From Thermodesulfobacteriales bacterium (GTDB lineage Bacteria > Desulfobacterota_D > UBA1144 > Nemesobacterales > UBA2774): DNA of 26,453 bases. Position numbers and translations under genes: made by a program. The notes beneath the pieces were generated by a model, which saw only the letters and a list, made by a program, of their open reading frames with translations, had not been told where the DNA came from and did no database searches. Of the stretch, positions 15,161 through 22,724 are shown one piece after another. How positions within the stretch are numbered: position 1 is the stretch's first letter; each line of letters begins with the position of its first letter. The stretch spans positions 1 to 26,453 of the forward strand of contig SPCL01000007.1 of the NCBI GenBank assembly GCA_004525335.1. The letters are read 5' to 3'.

Positions 15161-17263
15161 TTATCTTTGGGAGTATTCTTTCTCGAATACGGCTGAAAGC
15201 TGTATTCTTTTGGCCCCAATGTATCTCTTTGTGTAGTACTTCTTGTTAAGGCTTGTGATTGACACTTTACGTGCACCTGAAGAAGCGTGAATGAACTGCC
15301 CGTTTCCCATATATATGCCGACGTGTGAAGGGTAACTTGCATAGGTTCTAAAAAATACCAGATCACCTGTCTGAAGTTGGTTTTTGGCAACCCTAGTTCC
15401 GGTATTGTAGTATATGTCCCTTGCGGTTCTGGGTAGCTCAACATTAAACTTGCTGAAAATCTTTTTTACATATCCCGAACAATCTATACCAGTCTTAAAA
15501 GAGGATCCTCCAAACTTATATGGAGCGCCAAGATATTGTTTTGCCACAGTAATTATGTTTTCTTTTGTCTTTTTATAACTTGTACTTTCGTTGTTCGAAC
15601 TATATTCAGTATTCCCTGCATAATCTCTGTAATTTTCAGCACTTGGGATATTAATTGTTTGACCTGCTCTTATTGTCTGGCCTTTGAGATTGTTGGCATT
15701 TACTATTGATGTAACGGATACCCCATATCGTTGAGCAATAATCCCTAATGACTCGCCGCTCTTAACAATGTATCTCGCACTTGGTTTCTGTGCTGCCTTT
15801 TTGGCAGTTTGTACGCTGGGCTGTGCGGCCTTTGAATTGCCCGAAACGGTTAATTTCATACCAACCTGCAAATAACTGCTCTTAAGATTGTTTAAAGTTC
15901 TTAGCTCTTTTACCGATACTCCGAACTTGTTTCCAATCCCTCCTAATGTGTCTCCGCTTACAACAGTATATGTCGAACTTGAAGGGGTTTTCTGAGTTCC
16001 TGGTATGAGTAATACATCGCCAACTTTTATATTATTGCTTTTTAGAGAACTAGCTTCTTTAATCTTTGCAACCGACACTCCATAACTGTTAGAGATGCCG
16101 CCTAGGGTGTCACCCTTTTTAACCGTGTACTTAGTTGCCGAAGTACGGTTAACAGTTTTAGCACTCTTTGCTACTGTTTTATTTTGTTTAGTTAAAGCTG
16201 GGACTTTTAAAACTTTGCCAATTTTAAGGTTGTTGGTTGTAAGGTTGTTTGCGTTTTTTAAGTCCTTAACCGATATTCCATGATTTGAAGCTATATGGCC
16301 TAGAGTGTCGCCTTTCTTGACTTTGTAATCACCTGAATATTGGGGTTTGGAAACTTTGTTGTCGGACTTATTTGAAGCTGTTCTTATTTCTTTGTTAGGT
16401 GTTAAGTAAAGCTTTTGGCCTATGCTTAGATTGCTCTTATCCAGATTGTTCCACTTTGTGAGATTATCTTTGGAAATCTTGAATTTGTTTGATAAGTCAT
16501 AAATCGTGTCGCCTTTCTGTACTGTATAAACATTTGAAACTGTTAAATTAATAATGCTGTCATTCTCGGTGGTTTTTAGTAATTCGGTTTTTGATGAGGT
16601 GACTACTTCTTTTGTTTCTGAGGTTTCTTTAACTACGGCTAAATTTGGAATGACGAGCTTCTGCCCGATTTGAAGATTATTGTTTTTAAGATTGTTGGCT
16701 TTTTTTAGATCATTAGTTTTAACTGCATGCTTCTCAGCTATGTGCCCTAGTGTGTCTCCTTTTTTTACCACATAAGCATTGGAGATTTCCTCTTGAGGAA
16801 TTTCAGCCCTAACAGGTGTCTCATTTTGAATAGACTCTAGTTTTGTGTCCGCTACTGACGAAGTTTTACTAATGTTGGTTTTACTTTTGAGTGGGATATA
16901 AAGTTCTTGACCAATTTGCAATCGGTCATTCTTTAAGTTGTTTGCGGATTTTAAGTCTTTAGATTTAACGCCAAGCTTGTCAGCAATCTGACTAATAGTG
17001 TCGCCACTTTTTACTATGTAATTATTATTGCTGTAATTGTTATTGCTTTGTGAATCGTTACCCGGAATAAGTAGTTCATAACCAATTCCTAAATTGTTGT
17101 TTTTAAGCTTATTTAATTCAGTTATATCTTCTACCGATACTCCAAACTTCCTAGATAGATCATATAGATTGTCCCCTTTTTTGACAACATATGTGGTAGT
17201 TGCAAAGGCTATTGTTGGAAGAAGAAGTGCTATCAATAAAAGAAGAGAACGTCTCAGTACCAT
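15161..17263 (-). CDS. Secreted NlpC/P60 endopeptidase with eight LysM repeats
   Basis: Cell-wall hydrolase. A signal peptide (residues 1-21, basic start, long Leu run, AFA cleavage site) is followed by eight LysM peptidoglycan-binding repeats at about 24-67, 81-124, 163-206, 245-288, 312-355, 378-421, 431-473 and 497-540, each opening with a variant of Y-x-V-x-x-G-D/E. Ser/Thr/Lys-rich linkers separate them. The C-terminal NlpC/P60 domain (about 565-690) keeps the catalytic Cys595 (DCSGYV), His647 (SHVGIY) and His659 (FIHASS). Such enzymes usually cut stem peptides between D-Glu and diamino acid. Eight LysM repeats is many for this architecture. A perfect AGGAGG lies 8 bases before the ATG, so strong translation is expected. 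It sits downstream of two small genes of unknown role. Confidence 0.93.
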   Translation of the reverse strand: MVLRRSLLLLIALLLPTIAFATTTYVVKKGDNLYDLSRKFGVSVEDITELNKLKNNNLGIGYELLIPGNDSQSNNNYSNNNYIVKSGDTISQIADKLGVKSKDLKSANNLKNDRLQIGQELYIPLKSKTNISKTSSVADTKLESIQNETPVRAEIPQEEISNAYVVKKGDTLGHIAEKHAVKTNDLKKANNLKNNNLQIGQKLVIPNLAVVKETSETKEVVTSSKTELLKTTENDSIINLTVSNVYTVQKGDTIYDLSNKFKISKDNLTKWNNLDKSNLSIGQKLYLTPNKEIRTASNKSDNKVSKPQYSGDYKVKKGDTLGHIASNHGISVKDLKNANNLTTNNLKIGKVLKVPALTKQNKTVAKSAKTVNRTSATKYTVKKGDTLGGISNSYGVSVAKIKEASSLKSNNIKVGDVLLIPGTQKTPSSSTYTVVSGDTLGGIGNKFGVSVKELRTLNNLKSSYLQVGMKLTVSGNSKAAQPSVQTAKKAAQKPSARYIVKSGESLGIIAQRYGVSVTSIVNANNLKGQTIRAGQTINIPSAENYRDYAGNTEYSSNNESTSYKKTKENIITVAKQYLGAPYKFGGSSFKTGIDCSGYVKKIFSKFNVELPRTARDIYYNTGTRVAKNQLQTGDLVFFRTYASYPSHVGIYMGNGQFIHASSGARKVSITSLNKKYYTKRYIGAKRIQLSAVFEKEYSQR

Positions 17264-17311
17264 ACCTATACCTCCTAGAGAATGTTGAAAACGTATCCAA
17301 CCCAGAATATT

Positions 17312-17330
17312 ACTGGTTGCCCAGACCAGT
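17312..17330 (-). promoter_or_regulatory. Hairpin in the leader of the LysM/NlpC-P60 gene
   Basis: ACTGGT (17330-17325) and ACCAGT (17317-17312) form a perfect 6-base stem with a 7-base loop, about 50-65 bases before the start codon. An outer perfect 8-base repeat, CCAGAATA (17392-17385) with TATTCTGG (17309-17302), encloses it. The outer left arm straddles the predicted transcription start, so it may not be fully in the RNA. It does not match a riboswitch class that I recognise. Confidence 0.35.
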
Positions 17331-17394
17331 TTCTCTCCGTCTTTATATTGATTTGAATTGTCAAAGAACAGGGTACTAATAACTTATTCTGGAG

Positions 17395-17424
17395 ATTATA
17401 CACGATTTTGTTTAACAAAGTAAA
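17395..17424 (-). promoter_or_regulatory. Promoter for the LysM/NlpC-P60 gene
   Basis: On the minus strand TTTACT (17424-17419, 4 of 6), an 18-base spacer and TATAAT (17400-17395, 6 of 6). Transcription would start near 17388, giving an untranslated leader of about 125 bases. Confidence 0.5.
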
Positions 17425-17454
17425 GGCTTTCTAGCACTTCTTTATCATAAAGCT

Positions 17455-17778
17455 TTATTGCTTCAAAATAGGGGTATTACTAATCAACCACTGATCAAGC
17501 GGCAATCCTTCCAAATGAAAAATATTCAAAGTGCGCTCTTCATCCCTTTCTCTAACCAATATTTGCTCTGTTAATTGTGAAGCGATTAACTCTATATCAT
17601 TGTTGTGAAATCCCTTCGTATCCATTATATCAGATAGTCTTAGAGTGAATACACCTACTTTGCTTTTATTAAAGTCTTGGTCAGATGAATGCTCTATATT
17701 AAATGTTACGTCGGTGTTTTCAGAGCTGGAACTCAATTCTAAAATTCCTGTGATTCTTATGTAATCCGTTTTAGACAA
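17455..17778 (-). CDS. Small conserved-looking protein of unknown function
   Basis: A 107-residue protein that I do not recognise. It has no signal peptide, membrane segment or cysteine and is rich in Ser, Asp, Glu and Leu. The N-terminal half looks strand-rich (DYIRITGILEL, DVTFNIEHS, VGVFTLRLSDIM), followed by a helix (NDIELIASQLTEQILVRER), which suggests a compact alpha-beta fold. The start is TTG in TTGTCTAA, overlapping the stop of the upstream 90-residue gene by 8 bases, with AAGGAT about 10-12 bases before it. The only in-frame ATG nearby would cut the strand-rich half. The overlap is the main evidence that it is a real, coupled gene. Confidence 0.6.
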   Translation of the reverse strand: MSKTDYIRITGILELSSSSENTDVTFNIEHSSDQDFNKSKVGVFTLRLSDIMDTKGFHNNDIELIASQLTEQILVRERDEERTLNIFHLEGLPLDQWLISNTPILKQ

Positions 17779-18043
17779 GCTCTATCTTATCCTTTGTGCC
17801 TGAGTCTATATATAAGAATTCCTCTCCTAGTTCCCAGTTAATAGTCATAATCTGGATGTGACCGCCGTTGTTTAACTCTTTTAGAGCTTCGACTATTTCA
17901 ACTTTCGTTCTGTTGTAGTCCAAATCAGGATTAGATTCAAGAATTTTTTCCGTAAGTTTGGTGGTATTCGAATTTCCTTGTCCAATTTCTGTTTTTAATA
18001 TTTTTAACAATTCATTGCCCAAATTGTCCATTTGCATCTCCAT
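17771..18043 (-). CDS. Small protein of unknown function, possible winged-helix-like fold
   Basis: A 90-residue protein that I do not recognise. It looks helical through about residue 57 (GNELLKILKTEI, TKLTEKILESNP, RTKVEIVEALKELNNGG), then two strands (HIQIMTINWEL, EEFLYIDSG). Three helices followed by a beta hairpin is compatible with a winged-helix domain, but no DNA-binding signature is clear. The ATG at 18043 has AGGA about 7 bases upstream; ATGs two and four codons later are alternatives, the last with GGAG 6 bases before it. It overlaps the next gene by 8 bases and is divergent from the glycosyltransferase gene. Confidence 0.6.
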   Translation of the reverse strand: MEMQMDNLGNELLKILKTEIGQGNSNTTKLTEKILESNPDLDYNRTKVEIVEALKELNNGGHIQIMTINWELGEEFLYIDSGTKDKIELV

Positions 18044-18152
18044 TTTAAGTCCTAGAATCTAAAACCAAATATAGTGTATTATAATTAAAATCGCAATATT
18101 AATATGAGAGTAAAAAAATCTATGTTGTATTGATATTGGATCTGCAAATTTC

Positions 18153-19331
18153 ATGAAACTACTAATATACACACACGAGTTCCCCCCATTCTTAGGAGGG
18201 CTAGCTACTACCAGTTATAAACTTGCTAAGGGAATTGGGAGCTCTGACATTGAAACTGTTATTCTCGCCCCAGGCTACTCATCAAAAGACAAAACTGTAG
18301 ATGAAACTCTGCCCTGCCGGGTGATTAGAGTTCCAGGACTTGGAAACAAGGTTTTAAAAAAGATCCCACTTTTAGAAATAATTTTGGGCTGGATATATCT
18401 GTTGAAGACTATATTGAGCGAGAAGCCCGATTGTGTACTTTTCATTACAGAGGAAGCTGAGGTGGTCGGAGGGTTGTTGCCCTTTTATAATTTTAATCCT
18501 GTAGTCCGTATTGCAGGCTCTGGTATTACGACTTGCTTTTATGGCGAGAAATTCTTTAGGCGGATTCTACAATATCCTATGAAGAGACTATACAACCATG
18601 CCCGGATGATTGTCGCAGTAAGTAATAATACTAAAGAGCTTGTTGAAAGCGTAGGGGTGCCTGAGGACAAGATAGAAGTGGTCTATAATGGGGTTGAAGA
18701 CTATATGCTGACACAAGAACCTGATAGTCTCGCAATTAACAAACTAAGGAAGGAATATAACCTTGGGGACGAGGACAAGATTCTCTTAACAGTTGCTAGG
18801 GTGCTCCCCAGAAAGGGGCAGGACACTGTGATCAAAGCGCTTCCTTTGGTTCTAAAAGAGTTTCCTCAATTAAAGTATTTGATAGTTGGAGAGGGTAGAT
18901 ACAAAGAGAAGTTTGCAGAGCTTGCACGCGTGATTGGGGTCAGCGAGAACGTGATTTTTACAGGTGGAGTTGCACACGGTGAGACAATAAACTTTTTTGA
19001 TCTGTCTGATATTTTTATAATGCCTAACAGGTATTGGAATAATAAGATTGAAGGTCTTCCAAATTCTCTAATTGAAGCAAGCGCCCGTAGTAAACCTCTT
19101 ATAGCAGGTGATCACGGTGGCTCAAAAGAAGCTGTCAATAACGGGACGACGGGACTTCTTGTTAATCCTGAGAGTGTGGAAAATATAGCACAAGCTATAA
19201 TCTCTATTTTAAAAGATGAGAAATTAGCTCAAGAAATGGGGGCGTCCGGCAGAGAGAACATCGTGAAACGCCACACCGAAGAAGGCATGATTGAAAATTA
19301 CATAACTGCTATACAGAAGGCTTCTCAATAA
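18153..19331 (+). CDS. GT4-family glycosyltransferase (GT-B fold)
   Basis: Retaining nucleotide-sugar glycosyltransferase, acting at the cytoplasmic face of the membrane in polysaccharide or glycolipid assembly. The 392 residues have the two GT-B halves. The N-terminal half opens with LLIYTHEFPPFLGGLA, the usual donor/acceptor loop. The C-terminal half has VARVLPRKGQD and the EX7E motif EGLPNSLIE, with SRP-like KPLIAGDHGG after it. Sugar and acceptor cannot be read from sequence. The ribosome site is weak. It is followed 28 bases later by a flippase gene, so the two are probably co-transcribed and work on the same glycan. Confidence 0.9.
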   Translation: MKLLIYTHEFPPFLGGLATTSYKLAKGIGSSDIETVILAPGYSSKDKTVDETLPCRVIRVPGLGNKVLKKIPLLEIILGWIYLLKTILSEKPDCVLFITEEAEVVGGLLPFYNFNPVVRIAGSGITTCFYGEKFFRRILQYPMKRLYNHARMIVAVSNNTKELVESVGVPEDKIEVVYNGVEDYMLTQEPDSLAINKLRKEYNLGDEDKILLTVARVLPRKGQDTVIKALPLVLKEFPQLKYLIVGEGRYKEKFAELARVIGVSENVIFTGGVAHGETINFFDLSDIFIMPNRYWNNKIEGLPNSLIEASARSKPLIAGDHGGSKEAVNNGTTGLLVNPESVENIAQAIISILKDEKLAQEMGASGRENIVKRHTEEGMIENYITAIQKASQ

Positions 19332-19359
19332 AGATCGATTATAATACAGGCTCGTTAAT

Positions 19360-20676
19360 ATGAGCAATTCAAAAAACTCTCAGAAAAAACTTTTAAAGAA
19401 CGCTACCTGGCTCTTTGGCGGCAAATCAGCTTCCGGGATATTTACTGCTATTCAGACTATTGTCGTTGCCAGAATGCTCGGTGTTAGCGACTACGGACTG
19501 CTCACACTTGTTATTGCCTATATTTCCGTTCTCAACATGTTCTTTGACCTAAAGGTCTGGGAAACCGCCACTAAATATATAGGCACTTATTTAGAAAAGG
19601 GGGAGCCTGATAAAACCCGCTCTATGATAAAGCTCTCCTATATTCTAGATATTGGGAGCGGTATCGTCGCATTTATAATTGCTATCCTAAGCGCCAAGCT
19701 TATAAGTACATATATTATTCATTCTCCCGACGCATATATCCTTATCTGGATTTTCTCAATAAGTCTTTTTATTGATACCGCTAATTCTACGTCCGATGCG
19801 ATTCTGAGGGTTTTTGACCGCTTTAAAAGCATTGCTTTTATAAATACTTTTCAAAAGCTGTTCAGGCTTATTGTAGTTGTTGGTCTTTTGTTTAGTGGTT
19901 TTGGAATAAAGGGAGTCTTGTACGGATTTATTCTCGCAAGTTTCATCGGCTTCTCTATCAGAATGTGGATTGTGGTAAAAACTCTAAATGAGAACGATCT
20001 AAAAGGATGGTTAGGGGCTGATATAGGATTGATCAGAGATGAGTGGAGGGGGATTGCGTGGTTCTTAGGCAACACTAGTTTTATTGCTACCCTTAAAACC
20101 GGAAATGAAAAATACTTAGGCGTAATGATTCTTGGTTATTTTGCAGGAAAGGAAGCTGTAGCTTTTTACAAAATTGCCAGCACCGTAGCTTCACTTGCAA
20201 ACAAGGTTGTTGACCCGCTATATGAAGCCATTTATCCCGAGCTTGTGAAATTTACTAGTTCTAATGCAATTAAAGATTTTAAGAAGATGATTAAAAGCAC
20301 GACCAAGAGCCTGGTATTAATAATAGTACCTCTCACTATCATATTATTAGTTTTTGCAGAACCTATTATTAAACTTGTTTTTGGGAGTGAATATTTGCCC
20401 GCAACAAATGCACTTAGAATTCTAGCTGTTGCGGTTCTTATTGTAAGATTTACGTTCTGGATAAATCCTGCTCTCTTGGCAATGGGAAGGCCCGGGCTTA
20501 GGACAATATTAGAATCAATTGCTACTGTGTTCTATCTTGTTCTTATGCTCATTTTGGTTCCGCCATATTCATATATGGGAGCGGCTTTCGCTTTTCTGGG
20601 ATATGCGATTTCAAGGTCCATTCTTGCTTTTAAATTTTTTCGTGACGCACTTAACAATGAAAAAATCAAAGCCTGA
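19360..20676 (+). CDS. Wzx-like polysaccharide flippase (RfbX/MVF family)
   Basis: Integral membrane protein of 438 residues with roughly 12 or more hydrophobic segments throughout, in the oligosaccharide flippase/MATE-like superfamily. The N-terminal FGGKSASGIFTAIQTIVVARMLGVSDYGLLTLV pattern (written here in parts: GGKSASGIFTAIQ, VARMLGVSDYGLL) is the standard start of RfbX-type flippases. It is expected to move lipid-linked glycan from the inner to the outer face of the cytoplasmic membrane. The glycosyltransferase just upstream and the sulfotransferase downstream support this. No Wzy polymerase or Wzz is visible here. Confidence 0.9.
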   Translation: MSNSKNSQKKLLKNATWLFGGKSASGIFTAIQTIVVARMLGVSDYGLLTLVIAYISVLNMFFDLKVWETATKYIGTYLEKGEPDKTRSMIKLSYILDIGSGIVAFIIAILSAKLISTYIIHSPDAYILIWIFSISLFIDTANSTSDAILRVFDRFKSIAFINTFQKLFRLIVVVGLLFSGFGIKGVLYGFILASFIGFSIRMWIVVKTLNENDLKGWLGADIGLIRDEWRGIAWFLGNTSFIATLKTGNEKYLGVMILGYFAGKEAVAFYKIASTVASLANKVVDPLYEAIYPELVKFTSSNAIKDFKKMIKSTTKSLVLIIVPLTIILLVFAEPIIKLVFGSEYLPATNALRILAVAVLIVRFTFWINPALLAMGRPGLRTILESIATVFYLVLMLILVPPYSYMGAAFAFLGYAISRSILAFKFFRDALNNEKIKA

Positions 20677-20739
20677 ACTAATATTGTATAGAGTTATCTG
20701 CCTCTAAATACTTTAAAGCATCTCAGAAGTTAATTCCTT

Positions 20740-20792
20740 TTGAATGTTCACTACTCATGAGATATATTATCCCATAAGGTATATTATCTCAT
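20740..20792 (+). promoter_or_regulatory. Promoter with overlapping inverted and direct repeats before the sulfotransferase gene
   Basis: TTGAAT (20740-20745) and TATATT (20763-20768) with a 17-base spacer form a reasonable sigma70-type promoter. A perfect 8-base inverted repeat, ATGAGATA (20757-20764) and TATCTCAT (20785-20792), brackets the -10 box and start region. The 9-base TATATTATC occurs twice in direct orientation (20763-20771 and 20780-20788), 17 bases apart. The layout resembles an operator over a promoter. The region is very AT-rich, so chance similarity is possible. Confidence 0.4.
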
Positions 20793-20830
20793 TGTATATA
20801 TTGGATAATTTTATCAATTCAGAGGCGTAA

Positions 20831-21466
20831 TTGTTAATCTCAAGATCTAAAAAATTTCTCTTTATTCATATTCAAAAAACTGCAGGCAGAAGCTTTGAGG
20901 CGGTTTTAAAAGACAATATTCCTGATTTAGAGAATTTCATGGGGACTCACGATCATGCTCTGTGGGCTAGAGAGCAGATAGGCGATGAGTGGCAGGATTA
21001 CTATAAAGTAGCTTTTGTAAGAAACCCCTGGGATAGGCTGGTTTCCTGGTACACAATGATCAAAGAAAAGGGAACCCTGACTTGGCAAAAAAGAATATTC
21101 GGCAAGAGAAGATATAACAACCTCACCCAATATGTCCTTGCCAATTCCAATTCTTTTGAAGAGTTTCTTTATAACTGCACAGATACTATAGACGACATTG
21201 ACGGTAAAAAGAGTATCCTTTATAACCAGCTTGATTACCTAACTGACGAAGAAGGGGCTTTAATTGTAGATTTCGTCGGCAGATTTGAGGATTTAAATGG
21301 TGACTCAAATAAGGTATTTCAAAATCTTGGTCTAGATAAGGTGAGCTTGCCGCATAAAAATAGCTCCAAACACAGAGATTACCGTACATACTATACTGAG
21401 GAAACAAGAGAAGAAGTTGGCAGACGATATGCCAGGGATATAGAGTTTTTTGGATATGAGTTTTGA
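20831..21466 (+). CDS. Sulfotransferase family 2-type protein
   Basis: Cytoplasmic PAPS-dependent sulfotransferase of the carbohydrate-modifying type. The 211 residues begin with the 5'-phosphosulfate-binding segment FIHIQKTAGRSFE (about 11-23), the KTAG motif of this family. The 3'-phosphate-binding segment VAFVRNPWDRLVSWY follows at about 60-74. The first ATG in frame falls after the PAPS loop, so the start must be earlier; TTG at 20831 with AGAGG five bases upstream fits. It follows a glycosyltransferase and a flippase, so the likely substrate is a surface glycan or glycolipid. The acceptor is unknown, and PAPS synthesis genes are not in the window. Confidence 0.85.
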   Translation: MLISRSKKFLFIHIQKTAGRSFEAVLKDNIPDLENFMGTHDHALWAREQIGDEWQDYYKVAFVRNPWDRLVSWYTMIKEKGTLTWQKRIFGKRRYNNLTQYVLANSNSFEEFLYNCTDTIDDIDGKKSILYNQLDYLTDEEGALIVDFVGRFEDLNGDSNKVFQNLGLDKVSLPHKNSSKHRDYRTYYTEETREEVGRRYARDIEFFGYEF

Positions 21467-21515
21467 AAATTAGGTCATCACTCTCCTTAGCAATTAGAAA
21501 CTGAGACTAAATAAA

Positions 21516-22724
21516 ATGAACCTTCTATCAGCATTTAGAGTCGCATACCGTGCCATTTCATCCAACAAGATTCGCTCAATTCTCACTACTTTGGGAATCA
21601 TTATCGGCGTTGCTGCCGTAATTAGCCTGGTTGCCGTCACTCAGGGTGCAGAGAAAATGATCCAGGATCAATTGACTAGTCTTGGCGGGAGCTCTTTTCT
21701 TGTTAAGACCGGGAAGAGAGGCGTAGGATCGGGATCACAGCAAAAGGCATATGTCTTGACGCCGCAAGATGCAGAAGCAATAAAGCAGTTGGACATGGTA
21801 ACCAACGTATCTCCACTAATTGATATTGGGCAGCAGATAATCTGGGGCAATCAGGATTGGTTCACTCTGGTTTTAGGAGTAGCGCCGGGTTTCGCAAGTA
21901 TTAATGACTGGTATACAGATAGCGGCAACTTTTTTAATAATCAGGATGTATCAGAGAGGGCAAGAGTTTGCGTTCTAGGTAAAACAGTAGCGTCCAATCT
22001 CTTCGAATCTCAAAACCCAGTAGGGCAGACTGTTAGAATTAATAAAAACATATTCAGGGTTATTGGTGTTATGAGCTCTCTTGGTCAGACTTCAGGTGGT
22101 AGGGATCAGGACGATGTTGTGTTAATACCTTTCTCAACATTTCAGAGATACATAAAAGCCATAGATCAGGTAGAAAGCATCTCAGTTTCGGTGAGATCAT
22201 CAGAAGACATCCCAGTAGCAGAGAAGCAAATTATTAATCTATTAAGAGAGCGTCACCACTACAGTGCGGATGAAGAGGACGACTTTTATATTAAGAGCCA
22301 GCTCAGCATCATCAACCGAATATTCGCAATCTCTAGGATTATGACAATCCTTCTTGCTAGTGTAGCGTCTATTTCTCTAATTGTAGGCGGTATCGGGATT
22401 ATGAACATTATGCTTGTTTCTGTGAGTGAAAGAACAAGGGAGATAGGAATACGTATGGCTGTAGGGGCCAAGCAACGGGACATTTTGATCCAGTTCTTAA
22501 TTGAGTCTGTTCTGCTCTCACTTGCAGGGGGAACTATCGGGGTCTTGATCGGTATAATCGGATCACAAATAGCTTCCTATTTTACAAGCTGGCCTGTTGT
22601 GATTTCTTTTAGTGCGACGCTTTTGGCATTTAGTGTTGCTGCTATTATTGGGATATTCTTTGGCATCTACCCAGCGCGTAAAGCCTCTCAGTTAGATCCG
22701 ATTGAGGCGCTCAGGTATGAATAA
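21516..22724 (+). CDS. MacB-type ABC transporter permease (FtsX family), without adjacent ATPase
   Basis: Membrane subunit of a MacB/LolCE-like type VII ABC transporter. The 402 residues show one N-terminal membrane helix (about 20-42), a large periplasmic MacB_PCD domain (about 45-270) and three C-terminal helices. GGIGIMNIMLVSVSERTREIGIRMAVGA (seen in parts: GGIGIMNIMLVSV, RTREIGIRMAVGA) and the LDPIEALRYE end are diagnostic. Such permeases normally pair with a MacB-type ATPase and often a HlyD-like adaptor. Neither is beside it. Instead it overlaps an SGNH hydrolase gene by 8 bases. It may use an ATPase encoded elsewhere. Substrate is unknown; lipoproteins, peptides and envelope glycolipids are all possible. 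Confidence 0.88.
   Translation: MNLLSAFRVAYRAISSNKIRSILTTLGIIIGVAAVISLVAVTQGAEKMIQDQLTSLGGSSFLVKTGKRGVGSGSQQKAYVLTPQDAEAIKQLDMVTNVSPLIDIGQQIIWGNQDWFTLVLGVAPGFASINDWYTDSGNFFNNQDVSERARVCVLGKTVASNLFESQNPVGQTVRINKNIFRVIGVMSSLGQTSGGRDQDDVVLIPFSTFQRYIKAIDQVESISVSVRSSEDIPVAEKQIINLLRERHHYSADEEDDFYIKSQLSIINRIFAISRIMTILLASVASISLIVGGIGIMNIMLVSVSERTREIGIRMAVGAKQRDILIQFLIESVLLSLAGGTIGVLIGIIGSQIASYFTSWPVVISFSATLLAFSVAAIIGIFFGIYPARKASQLDPIEALRYE

Noticed and set aside
15161..17263. Spaced, similar segments that might suggest a CRISPR array or tandem DNA repeat.
   Set aside because: They are diverged coding units of the LysM repeats, with variable spacing and intact reading frame.
17341..17370. TTGACA with TATAAA close by on the minus strand upstream of the LysM gene.
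   Set aside because: The spacing is only 11 bases, too short for a sigma70 promoter; the TATAAT at 17395-17400 is a better candidate.
17264..17394. A cyclic-di-AMP (ydaO-type) or cyclic-di-GMP riboswitch before the wall hydrolase gene.
   Set aside because: The conserved sequence blocks that I know for these classes are not present, so I list only a hairpin.
22702..22716. The TTG at 22702 as the SGNH start.
   Set aside because: The ATG at 22717 has GAGG upstream and the same 8-base overlap format as other pairs here; the longer form adds only five residues.
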